From positions 72,290,913 to 72,354,912 of the forward strand of contig NC_052360.1 of assembly GCF_009727055.1 (NCBI RefSeq): 64,000 nucleotides of DNA. Reading direction: 5' to 3'. Below are positions 36,817-49,200 of the stretch, in pieces. The notes beneath the pieces were generated by a model. That model saw only the letters and a program-made list of their open reading frames with translations, did no database searches and was not told the DNA's origin. The DNA comes from Benincasa hispida (taxonomy: Eukaryota; Streptophyta; Magnoliopsida; Cucurbitales; Cucurbitaceae). The first letter of the stretch is position 1, and the number at the start of each line of letters is the position of its first letter. Made by a program: the position numbers and the translations under genes.

Positions 36817-37200
36817 TTTGGGTTTAGAAATATTGTGAACCTATGGTTTTTTTGTTTGTTTTTTTGGTTTTCGATGTGTTCTGTGGTTGAAGACGAGTCG
36901 AAAGAGTTTGTAAGCGAGATAAGTGAGAGTGAAATCAGTAGAGCGATACTAGAGAATGTGACACCAGAAATGGTGGGTCGTTCTAAGGTTTAGAAATACT
37001 ATGAACCTATCATTTTTTTTGTTTATTTTTCTGGTTTTCGATGTGTTATGTGGTTGAAGACAAGTAAAAAGAGAGAATGTAAGCGAGATAAGTGAGAGTT
37101 ACTAGAGAGAGCAACACCAGGGAGAGCGATACCAGATAGAGCGATACCGGAGAGAGCGACACTAGAGAGAGCGATACCCAGTGAGAGCGATACCAGCGCA
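36817..37200. repeat. Duplicated segment and 18-bp GAGAGCGATACCA array at the ULP1 gene 5' end
   Basis: A segment beginning GGTTTAGAAATA(T/C)T (about 36826 and 36987) is repeated with about 160-bp offset. Then 18-bp units AGAGAGCGATACCAGA, variably mutated, run from about 37096 to 37200 (about six copies). The 18-bp period preserves frame, but no confirmed coding exon covers them. The array may be part of the ULP1-like gene's leader. Confidence 0.6.
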
Positions 37201-37284
37201 ATTTAAACAGAATGCTTTTTTTACAATTTTTTTTTTTAAGGAGTTTACTGATTGAATCATTATTTCATGCAGGAGTTATTTAAG

Positions 37285-40200
37285 ATGGCAACACGTGTCA
37301 GAATACTCGTAGTCGAATGATTTCTCGGTCAAGTAACGAGCTTGGCCCATATTGCTAATGAAAACAAGATTGTGAAGGAGAAGCTTACCCAAAGGAAGTT
37401 AGACATGTTCAAGAGAACATTTTTTGGGCAATTTGTAGACGTTGACATGGTGTTTAACAGCCCAATTATCTATCATATGTTGCTGAGAGAAGTGAAGAGG
37501 ACGAGATTTGACTCAATGTCATTCTCTGTTTGTGGAAATGTCGTCACTTTTTCGAGGATGATTTTTTGTTGATGATTGGTTTGTGGCGATCCCCAACACG
37601 AGTTGATCAGAATGAGCAGTCCTCGTATGAGCTTACAATCAAGTATTTTGGTAATCGAGTGACGAAGGACACATTACTTATCTGTCTACTTGAAAAAAAA
37701 AATACAAGGAGTTAGAATTTGAAAATGATAAGGATGCTGTGAAGATTATAGTAGTCTACTATACTGAGGTTGCAATGATGGGAAAGAACAATCAGAATAA
37801 TACAGTGGACCTCAAACATTTTAAGGAAGTTCAAAACATAGAGTACTACAACAGTCTTGATTGGGGTACCATTGTTTAGGAGAGGACACTGGATGCCCTA
37901 AAGACTACGTTGAGTGATAAGAGTAGTCTATATAAGATGAAGGTGAAAGGAAATAAAAATTACGTTGTGAAGTACTTTTTGCGTGGATTTCCACAAGTGT
38001 TCCAAGTAAATTTGCTTAACATAATAATCATGTTGTTTGATTTAACATTACTATTGTTCTTAATATATGTTAATATTTAGGTATGGACGTACGAGATCCT
38101 AGCTGCATCGATAGCTGGGAACATTGCGGAGCGAAGGAGCAAGGTAGCTTTGCCCCACATATTACGATGGTCATGCTCCCATCCAGTGTCCTTCAAAGTA
38201 CTCGAGAGAGAGAGATATTCGAGTCCAACAATGTACGGTTACTCTATGCATAATATGTTTATTTGGTTGTTAAATTGACACCAACCAGTTTACTGGGTTA
38301 TTAATGCAGATAAAGATTAAAGAGGGTATTGTCATGACAGACGCTGAGAGGGAGTTTCAGGATACCCCAGTGAATAGACGACCTATCTTTGATCTAGGTG
38401 CCGATGATGATAGTGTTGAAAGTGGCAATAGGTCGAGTAGTGATGGGGTAGTTTTGAAAGTGAAAGTGACGGTGATGATCATCGTGGAGATGACAATGAT
38501 AAATATGGAAAGGTGGAGAGAGGGGATGAACACGAGGATGCTGAATGTGGAAGGGTGGAAGGAGGGACATACACACCTAGTGATGATATGTTCCATGATG
38601 TGGTGGGAGACGTACGCGATGAGGATGAGTTGAACCCACCTGTCCATCTTGCAGACTTCCATAGAGAGCGATTTATAGATGAGGAGTGTCTTGAGTGTGT
38701 TGCCTGCAGGGAGAGAGCCAATCCTGGTGATTCTATTTATTCGTACCTGTGGGCCATTGACAACTCACTATCGAGGTTGGATGGCCGTATATCGAGTTTG
38801 GATAGTCATGTATCCAATATGGAGGAAAATATGATAGACATGAAAGGATAATTATTAGTCATCCTATCACTGTTGCAGTCTATGTGCAAGGTTTGCATTT
38901 ACTATCATTTTATGTCTTTACATGTTTCATTTTTATGTGTTCGTGAACTCATCACTTTACTTTACTAATTGAAGGGTTCCACAGTGAATGAGGAGATAAC
39001 AAGGTCACTCATCCCATCTCGGGATCTCGATACCACTAATGCGACTGTCTCTGATACTCTCATCCCCCCTATAGAGCCTCAAAACACCACCACTTTAACT
39101 ACTCCCATCCCTCCTCTAGAGTCCGATACCACCACAACATCACCAACTGACGTCGAACCTATAAAGGCCGACGTCCCACAAACAGAGCTCGACATGTCTA
39201 CCTTACTCACCATGCCACATACAGAGGCCGACATGTCTGACATCCCAAAGGTCGACACTTCTAGTATTGTTACGACCATAGAAGGAGTTACACTGGTGAG
39301 TAATTTATTGATCAGTAATTTTTTTTATATTTTTATATTCCTGGATGAGTGCCTTTTTGTTATCTGTTAATGTGGGAATCTCGAAGAACTACTTGTAAGA
39401 GGAAAGTTGTTGATAAATATACACCTCCAACTCAAGTAAAGAAGAAAAATGTGGTTAAACATCCTCTCCCAAGTGTAGCTACGTCACTATCCAGAGCGAT
39501 TGTCGCATACAACGTAGCATATGACATTCCACACAATATCATTATAGAAATGATGGGTTGGATCTCAGACGAGAATACCGACAATGAGGTTCGAGAGAAT
39601 TCCTTTAAACCACTTGCCAAACAATTCTTCAAGGAATTGATTTCCCCAAGTTCGTGGGTCGAGTGCGATGTAAGTTTCCTAATCTTGACTTCTTTACAGT
39701 TGAATATCTTGTACTTTTACTAACATAGTAATTCTTTGTGTAGACCATAAATACTTTATTTTATTTTATGAAAGAAAAATTTTATACCCAGACTAACATG
39801 TGCATGCACAAGTTCACCATCTTACCAATTGGTGTAACGGTAAATTTTGATATATTTTTTCGTGCAGAGTCATTTTACTATGGTATATTTCGTTACTTAA
39901 CTTCTCATTTTATTTGGCAGAGTTACCTTAATGCTCATGGGGGATATTTAAACGAATAAAGAATAAGATACTTCTGGAGGCTGCCCTAGCATGGGAGGAT
40001 GAAGACATCCACAAGGACTACGTCATCGATAAATTCAATGTCAAATGGGCAGATGTGGATTTCGTTTATACAACAATGAATATCAGTGAGCACTAGATGG
40101 TCCTTGTAATGGACATTAACAGAGGCCACATATTCGTGTTCAATTCACTTCCATCATACACACCAATGACAAAGCTGGTGAATTGGCTAGAGCCATTGAC

Positions 40201-40465
40201 TATCACAGTACCATCCCTACTTCACTACTGTGATGTGGATTGTTCAAAGCCAGACCTATCCACAGCCCGTTGGAAAATCTTGCGACCTATGAACGTCAAC
40301 ATATAGCACGGGTCGCTTGATTGTGGCATCTTTGTAATAAAATTACTAGAACACTTGGTGACTGGTACTGATCCGTCCGTAATCACTCAGGAGAAAATGA
40401 GTGAATATAGGATGCAATTAGCGTGTCAATTATGGGCGAACACTCCATATTTTTTATGTGTATAG
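37285..40465 (+). pseudogene. ULP1-like (C48) cysteine protease gene carried by the MULE, broken
   Basis: ULP1 proteases release SUMO-type modifiers; transposon-borne ones have no proven role. The N-terminal region (37285-38230) resembles the DUF1985 domain of plant transposon ULP1 genes: KLDMFKRTFFGQFVDV, then YELTIKYFG and later LPHILRWSCSHP, with an apparent intron at about 38007-38081. A Thr/Pro-rich linker follows (38969-39290) and a basic linker (39370-39670). The protease core is at about 39960-40465. The catalytic His (40091-40093) is followed by a stop where Trp is expected. The expected Asp is Asn (AAT, 40142-40144). A TAG (40304-40306) precedes HGSLDCGIFVIKLLEH, which keeps the catalytic Cys (40322-40324). 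Exon limits are uncertain. Confidence 0.75.
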
Positions 40466-40498
40466 GACATGTAATTTTTATTATTATTTTTTTTTTGT

Positions 40499-40614
40499 GT
40501 ATATAAAACATGTATTTTTTATGTATGTAAAACATGTACTTTTTATGTATGTAAAACATGTATTTTTTATGTATGTAAAACATGTACTTTTTATGTATGT
40601 AAAACATGTATAAA
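40499..40614. repeat. 24-bp tandem repeat, about 5 copies
   Basis: The unit GTATGTAAAACATGTATTTT plus TTAT (alternating A/C at one position) repeats at 40499, 40523, 40547, 40571 and 40595. It lies between the convergent ULP1-like and transposase genes. The apparent minus-strand repeat peptide (YMFYIHKK) is an artefact. Confidence 0.9.
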
Positions 40615-40619
40615 ATAAT

Positions 40620-41040
40620 TTTATCAAAGTTCAAAGTTCAGAGTTCAATATTATACATTTTATCGAAACATGTATAATTGAGCTACTGCTCTTTCCATTA
40701 TATTAATGGTATATAAAACATTATATCAAAGTTCAAGGTTCAAAGTTCAAACATTGAGAGAGCGAGATTTTGAGAAAGAGTAAGATTTTGAGAGAGAGTG
40801 AGACTTTGAAAAAATAGAAAGTATGTTACAACATGAAGATTGCTATTATAGAAATACTCCAGCTTGTTATTGTTTTTTGTTTACAAGATGAAAGTATGAA
40901 GTATGAAGTGTTACAAATATGAAAAAGTATGAAGTATGTTACAAGTATGAAAAACTATAAAGTATGTTACAAGATGAAGTATGTTACAAGTATGACGTAT
41001 GAAAAACTGATTAATGGTATTTATAACAAATGAAATGTTA
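40620..41040. other. MULE spacer with GA- and AAGTATG-rich simple repeats
   Basis: Contains repeats of ttcaaagttcaa, gagagagcgagattttga (about 40757-40810) and tacaagtatgaa-gtatg (about 40880-41000). No coding sequence. Confidence 0.6.
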
Positions 41041-43560
41041 CAGGTTAGTTATAAACTAAACTAGATGAGAGGTGTTTGTATCACGGTTTCTGGAATTTTT
41101 AGCACATCACACGGTTGTGAAAGATTCGCTACAATTTTGGCGGTGATGCCCATAATTCCCACAATGATCACATTTCATTTATCTGCGAAATTCTCCTCTG
41201 GATGGTATTCTTCTCACTCTCCGTCGCTTGGTTTGTGCCACAAACTTCAGAGGAAGGATAGTCTTTTCTACATATCCAGGATGTCTCTTCCATTCAGATA
41301 TGTGGCCAAGTGGATTTATAGGCTCCGCATACGCAGTCATTAAAGAATCTACTATATAAAATCGACTGCAAAGACTCTAGATGGGTATATTTTATTCTTT
41401 GGCAGCAACAATTGTATACGAACATGGGGTGCCAAGTGAGTTGAATTCCTTACACGTGAATTCCTTCGTGTGAAGATTGACAATACCATCCAATCAATTA
41501 TCTCGCATGTGGACCCGCTAACAATCAATAAGCTCAACCCAATGTTGTCTACCCTTATCGGCCTCACTTGCCAATCGGGTTTCACAGCAGTCAGAGTGCA
41601 ATGTTGTTCGAGATGTCCAGTAATTCTTCCGTTCGTAGAACTACGATTGGAGCATTCCTCTAACATGTTCAATCAAGCATACTATGAGCAATAGCCGATA
41701 CTTTTTAGTTAACGAATTGAAACACTCTGCACTGTTGGATGTCATGTTATCATATCTTCATTCTATTTAGTAAACCCGTGCCCACCTTTGAAGACTGATG
41801 TCTTCCAGATATTTCATGACGACACCGTCTCGAAAACTATGGAGTTTGTCCCATTTTCTTTGGAACTCTGTCATGCGAAATGCCCTTGCTGCATCTCTAA
41901 ATATCCCAACAACCGTGTTATCCTTAAAGTTTGTAACAAGATCTTATTCTATATGCCATGTGCACAATCCATGAAATGCCGTGGGAAAAAATGTACGAAT
42001 AGCATTGCTGATAGATACCATTCGATCAGACACAAATACCAGATTATCGGGTTTTCCGATACTGCATTCCAAGTTTGACATAAACCATTTCCATGATCGA
42101 TCGGTTTCATTATCCACTATTGCATATGCTATTGGGTATAATTGATTGTTCCCGTCCATAGAAACCGCAACCAACATGGTGCCTTTGTATTTTCCTTTCA
42201 AGTGTGACCTATCAACAATTATAACAGGCCGACAGCTTGCAAAACCTCTAATACAAGGCCCTAATGCCATAAACATATACTTGATATGCACCTCATCTTC
42301 AAGTTTGATCTCAAAGACTATACCCAAATTCTTTATTTTTAACGCTTCTCCATAAGCATGTAGTATAGAGTACGAGTATTCTGGAGTACCTCTAGTGAGA
42401 TCATACGTGGCTTCCCTTGCATGCCACGCTTTATCATAACTTATGTTCACACATAATCTTTCCTCATATCCTCAACGATATGACAAGGTTTATAAATACG
42501 TCTTATTCCCGTGAACTTATCTTTAATCAACTGACCAACAACCGTAGCAGTTACTTGTCTATGGTCGTGATTCAGAATTCTAATGGAACATGTGTGCGAA
42601 TTGTAGTACTTTGTGATCTTGAATATATCAAACCCTTCCATTTTCATGGCACGAAGGCTCCACTTACAAGTCTCCCCGATACATTTGACAGTGAACAAAG
42701 ATTTGGTTGACTTCCTAACCCTAAATTCAAAATTTTTGTTGATGGACAAAATAGACAATCTTATTTCAAGTCCTTTTTGCTAAAAAATAGTTGACCAACT
42801 TCAATGTCCTCTGTCCCAAATGAAGAGGTACCAAGCATAATCAACTCTACCCTATGACTTGAAGACACAGATGGTGGAACCACTAAAGCTGCTGTAGAAC
42901 GACGCACATCTCTATGATCACGATCCATTTCATTCAATCCTATTGGTTTCTCATTAACATCCACTGAAAGACCACAACTTTGCTCTGGATGACCACAATC
43001 CATATAATTGAAACTAGATGGTCTCTCATTACCAACAACTGAAGTACCGCCCCATTTTGAATTCAATCTTGTTGGATTAGTGCGGTTGTTGTATAGTGAT
43101 AATGTTGATTGTACAGTGTTGGTAGACAATGGAATATCATCCTCTTCCTGACGAAACTGATATGATTCCTCATATTGTTTGTCCACAGTCGTATCATCAT
43201 AACTCACATTTCCAAACCCCATTCTAATATTTTCGTTCTCATTTGATTTCAGCGTTATAGATAATTGAAGTCTACCAAGGTCTTCTTAGAAAAGAAGGAA
43301 GCGAACATCATCATCATTCCTTATGTATTGTGGAGGGGCTGCATATTCAAACTTATATTTAACTCTTAGTATAAGATCAAACTCTGAAGAATTGACATTT
43401 GTAACCCTATAAATGTGAGATTTAAGTTCTTCATACTTCAATGAAACATGCACAATGATTCCTGTCAGCTGTCCCCCAATGTACGAAATTTTATTCTCAT
43501 CCCAATCACCTCCATATCGAATAAGTAGACACTTTTTTTTTTTATCATTCTACAAAACAA
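41040..43560 (-). pseudogene. MURA-like Mutator transposase, broken
   Basis: Cuts and joins MULE ends. On the minus strand, domains run in order. A PB1-like N-terminal region lies at 43550-43300 (IRYGGDWDENKISYIGG), separated by one stop from 43222-42761. The zinc-finger DNA-binding domain is at 42740-42450 (FRVRKSTKSLFTVKCIGETC, WSLRA). The MULE catalytic domain is at 42440-41950 (IIVDRSHLKGKYKGT, then LYPIAYAIVDNE, FVSDR and HGLCTWHIE), in which VD-RSHL stands where D-GTHL is usual. A SWIM-like finger near 41460-41390 ends CSY instead of CSH. A CCHC knuckle lies at 41131-41172 (CDHCGNYGHHRQNC). Stops and shifts between 41940 and 41040 break the C-terminal part, so this copy is not autonomous. 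Confidence 0.87.
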
Positions 43561-43599
43561 GAGAACATTTGTCATTAAGTTGTACAAGCAATTGAAGTG

Positions 43600-43765
43600 T
43601 ACTCTCGCTCTCTCTCTTAATCTTGCTCTCTCTTAATCTCGCTCTCTCTCTTAATCCCACACTCTCTCGTAATCTCGCTCTCTCTTAATCTCGCTCTTTC
43701 TTAATCTTGCTCCCTCTCTTACTCTTGCTCTTTCTCACTCTCGTTCTATCTCTTGCTCTCTCTCT
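43600..43765. repeat. CT-rich array, CTCTCTCTTAATCTCGCTC type
   Basis: About eight degenerate copies of TCTCTCTTAATCTCGCTC in the MULE, just upstream of the transposase. The complementary GAGAGCGA motif recurs near the other gene (37096-37200), possibly a shared element-specific motif. Confidence 0.7.
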
Positions 43766-44127
43766 CCCAATAAAAATTTCGTAATGCTATATTTCTTGAA
43801 ATAACACAGCAAAAATAATTAAACAGACTCAAAATAATGAAACACCTTTCTAAAAAACTTATTCCATTCTGAAAAAGCCTGGTCTTAGAAATCCCCGTTC
43901 GAAAAATCTCCGTTCAACAAAACACCGTCGAAAACCAGAGAAGTAATTAATGTTGAAATGGAGTTTATAATTTTAAAAAATCACCATTGTATTGTGTTTA
44001 GGTATTATTGATTTGAGGCTTCCATCGTGAAAATTGTCAAATCATTCGTACACTGACAAGCAATCTCATCAAACTAGGAAATTTCAAGCGAGAACGAGAG
44101 TATTTAATCAGACGAGAGCGAGACTTA

Positions 44128-44268
44128 CCTCGTGAAGCTGATGTAAGGACAATTTACGTAATTTGGTATGACGATGATGTCAGTAGAGGGTCAATTGACA
44201 TTATTTTTTAAAAATGAGTCATTTGATATTTTAGACCCAACAAATGGGTCATCCATACAAATTTTTTA
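44128..44268 (-). repeat. MULE right terminal inverted repeat
   Basis: The inverted partner of the left terminus, diverged by substitutions, without the inner tandem duplication. The outer edge was chosen to maximise the terminal match and the 9-bp target duplication. Confidence 0.85.
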
Positions 44269-44277
44269 ACATCATTT

Positions 44278-45830
44278 AAAAAAAAAAAAATTAATTAGCC
44301 ATTACAATTTTTTTTTACTACTACTTTTTAGTAATTATTACTACTTTATTTAATAGTTACTATTAAAAACTAACCTTATTTTAAATATTTATTTAATATT
44401 ATAAAATATTTTAATATTTTTAAAACTAAATAACTAAAATAAAATTACATTGGCTAATAAATATTAATATTACTTTTATTACATTTTTTTTAAACAAACT
44501 TTTATTTAGAACTTCAATATGTAATTAAAATTATTGTTCTGATATATACACACACATATAAGTATTGTTATGATATTTAGTAAGGATGATTTTATTTGAT
44601 AATTTATTTTTTATTTGCGAATAATTGATTATTAAAATAAAACATTTCTTAAAAAGGTTTAACATATATACATTTTTTAATTAAAGCTATCTGATACCAT
44701 ATCTAATAAAAATATTTAATTTTAACAAATTAAAAATTAAAAATTAAAAATTAATATTCAATAAGTTAAATAGACAATTTTAATTTTTATAAAAGATTGG
44801 TGTTAATAAATAATATATTAATATGATTTTTCTATTAGGAAAAAAGGTATTAGTAGTGCAGGGAGAAAAAATGTAAAAATAATTAATAAATGTTGTTAGT
44901 GTCTTTTCTAGACAATAGAAAAATAATAACTCAAAATAGTTAACCAACAAGTTATAGGCAAGAACGAGAATGAGATTGATGAGTCAACATAAAAAATTTT
45001 GTGTTATATTTTTGATGTCTCGATTTTTCTATTTTCATATGTTGTCGAAAAAAAGTTTTAAAAAAAAGATGAAAATTACCTATTTATATTTATATTTTTA
45101 GAAATTCTCAAATAAGTGGTGGTCCAACAATTAATTTCATGATGTATTTTAGTATACACCATAAATGTAAACGAAAATTTTGATTCTTGTTATTTCCACT
45201 CGTACTAAATAAATTAATTATATAAAAGAAAAATATAAAAGAATTGGAAAAAACAAGTCACTTTACTGCTTTAGAAAATTAATAGATTTATATTCTTTAA
45301 CATCTTCCTATAACATAAGGGTATTCAAATGATCTGGTCTAAATAATCCAAACTATAAGATTAGGTTGGAAGTTTTACTTTTGGTTTGGTTTTGATTTTT
45401 TTTTTAAAACTTTTTTTGGGTTGATTTGGGTATGAGGTTTTAATATAAAAATTTGGATTGATTTAGTCCAATCCGAATTACTTATATATTTAAAGGAAAA
45501 AAATATATATTTTTTAATAATATTTGTTTTTATATAAAATTGTAATAGATATTATAGATATTTGGTATATAAGAATTTAGTTTGATGAAATTTTAGTATG
45601 TTGTAAATAAATTTGAATATTTTAAATTAGAAAAAGCAATAACTCGATAACTCATTTTTGAAGGTTGGGTTAGAAATATGTTAGATCATTTAGATGGTCA
45701 ACTTGACGGACTCAAATTTTGAATGCAATCCAAGTACAAATCCTATATAACGTGAATTAATAAAGGAAATATTAATTAATGTAAAGATTAAAGAGAAAAA
45801 AAATATGGCGTAGATCTGCAGAGAGAGAAA
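44278..45830. other. AT-rich spacer upstream of the MRS2 gene
   Basis: No gene. Very AT-rich to about 45300, with an AAAATTAAAAATTAAAAATT tract near 44728. About 45318-45750 looks like a diverged interspersed repeat (strings ggtttggttttgattttttt and ttggattgatttagtccaat). Confidence 0.5.
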
Positions 45831-46252
45831 AATAGCGTCTTTCTTCATCTTCAGGCTTCAATGGCTGTGGCCCAATTGCCTTGATCTTCTTTGCATATGT
45901 GAAACTGATTATGCCCTCTCCAGAATCCAAATTCGTCCTTCTCCCATTCGGTTTCTTCTCTCTACAACTGGGTGGAGAAGGAACTCCCAAAACCTTCGTT
46001 TTCACCCATCTTTCCCCACTAAATTCTTCACTAATCAACTCTCTTCCCGGCTTCTTTTTCTCTCATTCTCAATTTCCATTCGTTTCTCGATTACCCCACC
46101 TCGTAATTTCTTCCTCATTGCATAATTTGATCCCCCTTTTCTAAGTTTCATTTATGGTGAAGGGATTTTCTCAACACGATTTGAAAAGGGTTGTTGTTTA
46201 GAGTTTTTCTTGTTTCTTTTTTGGGATGTGATTGATCGGGGGATGATTAGTA
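45831..46252 (+). promoter_or_regulatory. MRS2 5' leader with upstream reading frames
   Basis: CT-rich leader-like sequence. Upstream starts are present: a 15-codon frame at 46154-46201 (MVKGFSQHDLKRVVV), an ATG-TGA pair near 46225, and an ATG at 46243 that is out of frame, overlaps the main ATG (46253) and runs to 46437. If these lie in the mature mRNA they would be expected to lower translation of the main frame. A 5' UTR intron could remove some of them; this cannot be decided here. Confidence 0.5.
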
Positions 46253-49200
46253 ATGGCTCGGGACGGGCATGTAGTGCCGGTGGATCCACAGACGGCGGTG
46301 ACTGTGAAGAAGAAGAAACAATCTTCTCGGAATTGGATTCTACTGGATTGTACGGGCCAAGGGACCGTCCTCGATGTCGACAAGCATGCTATTATGCTTC
46401 GAGTTCAAATTCATGCTCGAGACCTTCGGATTCTTGATCCTTTGCTTTCTTATCCTTCCACGATTTTGGGGCGTGAGAGGGCCATTGTTCTTAATCTCGA
46501 GGTGTGAATTTTATTGGAGTGTTGTTGTTGTGTCCTTTTCAGTTTCCTTTTCTTTTATGAATTTTGATCTTAATCTGCTTTTTTCATTCTTGTTTGTATA
46601 TGGGCACTGCAGCACATAAAGGCGATCATTACTGCTGAAGAGGTCAGTTTTACTCTCTCAAGTTGGTCTTGCTTTAATGCTTGAATGGGTTATTTTCATA
46701 TTCATAGCGTTGAGAAAAAAACTTTATATGATGATAAATTAAGGGAACACTTTCTTCCTTCTTCACTCATTCATTGTCTATGTCTGTTCTTCATGTTTGC
46801 CTGCGGTTTATTAATATTGGTCAAACTCAAACATTTACTCTGGAGAGTGATTAACCATTAAAGATGAATCGTACAGCCAGCTTTGATTGTTAATTGACGG
46901 TGTAACAGTAATATGTTGTTTAAGTTGACTAACATGTTGATCCCCTGCTAATTTTTGTCCAAGAACAACATCCTACGGGGGTTTCATTAAGTTGACTTTT
47001 GGCAATTGGATCATCAATTAGTCTTATTTTTACCCCTAGACCAATTATTTAAGTTGATGAGTTAGGTAAGTATTAGTTGACTTGAATATTAAGGTGAGAT
47101 AAATGGGATGTAATGAAGGAATGATATTGTTGGAGTATGAAGTAGATAGGTTATTGTAAATTTTATATTTTTCTCTCAACCCACCAAAGTAAATTAGTTT
47201 AGTTTCCTTTTCATTGGGTTTTTGGTTTTGTTTTTGTTTTTGTTTTTGTTTTTTTTTTCATTAAAAAATAAGAACACAAAAACTAATTGTATATATATTT
47301 TCTTTGTTTACCTGTTCACTTTGTAGGAGCACAAAAACGAAAAATTCATTTCTAAAGACTACTATTTTCTTTTCGCTGTTGTTTGAGTAGGATTTTAAAA
47401 AAACGTAAATTAAAGATATATTACAAATAAAGTAATATGTTAGTAAATTTGTGTGTTTGTTGGAAAATAGAAGTAAAATTATTATCAAACAACTCTCTTT
47501 AAGCTTTGTAACAATAAAAAAATGACACTGTTAATTCATGTCATGGATAGGTTTTGCTTAGAGATCCGACAGATGAACATGTCATCCCTGTGGTTGAGGA
47601 GCTTCAGAGGCGCCTGCCTCCTTCTAATGCCTTCCAGTTTCAAGTTCAAGGGGACGGCAAAGAGTATCAGGGTGGCCAACAAGATGGTGAAGCTGAAGAA
47701 GATGGTAAGCATTTTTCCTCAGCCACCCGCAATGTGTCCTTAACTTAGCATATTCAAAAGAGACATGAATTGTATTTTACATATTCCAACGTGTTTCCTC
47801 TTTCCTCTTTTGAATGTGACACAAGTTTATTTTCTAATCTCCTCTTTTTACATTTGAATATAGTCTTTCTTCATACAAGTAACTAAAGCTATCAAATTCG
47901 TTCTTGTGATTTGTTTTTACATCAATATATTAATGATCTTGAGAGAGTGCATTTCAGATTCACCATTTGAATTTCGTGCCCTCGAAGTAGCTTTGGAAGC
48001 TATATGTAGTTTTCTTGCAGCACGGACAACTGAACTGGAGACTGCTGCTTATCCTGCCTTGGATGAGCTTACTGCTAAGGTGAGTAATTATTTTCTCACC
48101 TCATTTTGGTATTTCTATCAGCTTCTATTTTTTAGTTTTCCTCCCAGCTACGGCATATGAAATGCATAAATTTTCTTATAATTCCAGGAGATAATATTGT
48201 TAAGTTATGACTCTATCTTGTGGTACCTATATCATCTGATATTTACATATTTTTATGAGATTTGTTGATACCTATGTAATTACATTTCACTGTAATTATA
48301 TCACTTTGAGTCACCATACCCCTGTATGTTCCTCGCTTTCTATGTTAAAGACTATAGATCATTTCTGATTGATTGTTTGCTATTGAACACTAATAAACAG
48401 GGAGGGGGCATCTGAGTTAGGAGGAAGAGGTATGATGTTGATGGGAACCGGAGCATGAGATTGAAAATTAAGAAATTAGGGACTAAATGTAATGTTAATC
48501 TCAAAATATGCCTGCTTGAAAACTTGTAACCCTCCCTATTTATAAGACTCCGCAGGATATTAATAAACTTATCTTACATTCCAACTATTTCTCTAGCAAT
48601 TGACTAATATGTCCCCAGTAACCTTCCTAGTTCTACCATAATCCTTTTCACTAAAAAACAATGTATCAATATGTTCTGTTTTTGCTGTATGGCCTCATAC
48701 CTTATTCATCATTTTTGTTTTGTTTTTTTCTTGGAGTTTGTAGATTAGTAGCCGCAACTTGGACAGAGTTCGTAAATTGAAGAGTGCAATGACCAGGTTG
48801 ACTGCGAGGGTTCAAAAGGTATGGGCAACTTTTCACATATCGCACAATGTAGAAACTTTTGTCCAATAGTTCTGTATACTGAAATATTTTCTATTTGGAG
48901 AAAGCAGATTGCTGCATTATTAAGTGAAGCAGAAATGGTTTCTACTAGAAAATGCTTCTGCAATGTAGAGCATCCTATATGTGTCATATCTTAGGATTTT
49001 ATCATGAACATGAACAAAGTTGAATTGGTTAGAGAATATCTTAATATCCTTCCCTAACCTTCTTTTCCCTTCAGTATTCAAGTTTTTATCTCCATCGGGT
49101 TTCTTTGTCTAATCATATCTGTAATCACTCTCATCTCTTCGTATGTCCTAGATTCTGTTGCACAGTACTGAATTGATAATAATACACAACTATCTGACTT

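Larger units (their letters stand above)
36412..44268. mobile_element. Mutator-like element (MULE) with transposase and ULP1-like protease genes, about 7.86 kb
   Basis: Long inverted termini of about 140 bp occupy 36412-36556 and 44128-44268 (for example TTTGTACGGATGACCCATTT versus TTTGTATGGATGACCCATTT read inverted). Candidate 9-bp target duplications are ATAATATTT (36403-36411) and ACATCATTT (44269-44277), 7 of 9 identical. The minus strand holds a MURA-like transposase, the plus strand a ULP1/C48-type protease gene; both are broken. MULEs carrying ULP1-like genes are known from melon, Arabidopsis and rice. Repeats lie beside and between the two genes (37096-37200, 40499-40614, 43600-43765). 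Confidence 0.88.

Noticed and set aside
38357..38721. Minus-strand frames over the MULE ULP1 gene
   Set aside because: Antisense of the acidic linker region of the protease gene; no domain.
40499..40614. CRISPR-like array
   Set aside because: Units are contiguous with no spacers, and the context is a plant transposon.
40383..40634. Minus-strand repeat protein (YMFYIHKK repeats)
   Set aside because: Exact product of a 24-bp DNA tandem repeat; no start context or family.
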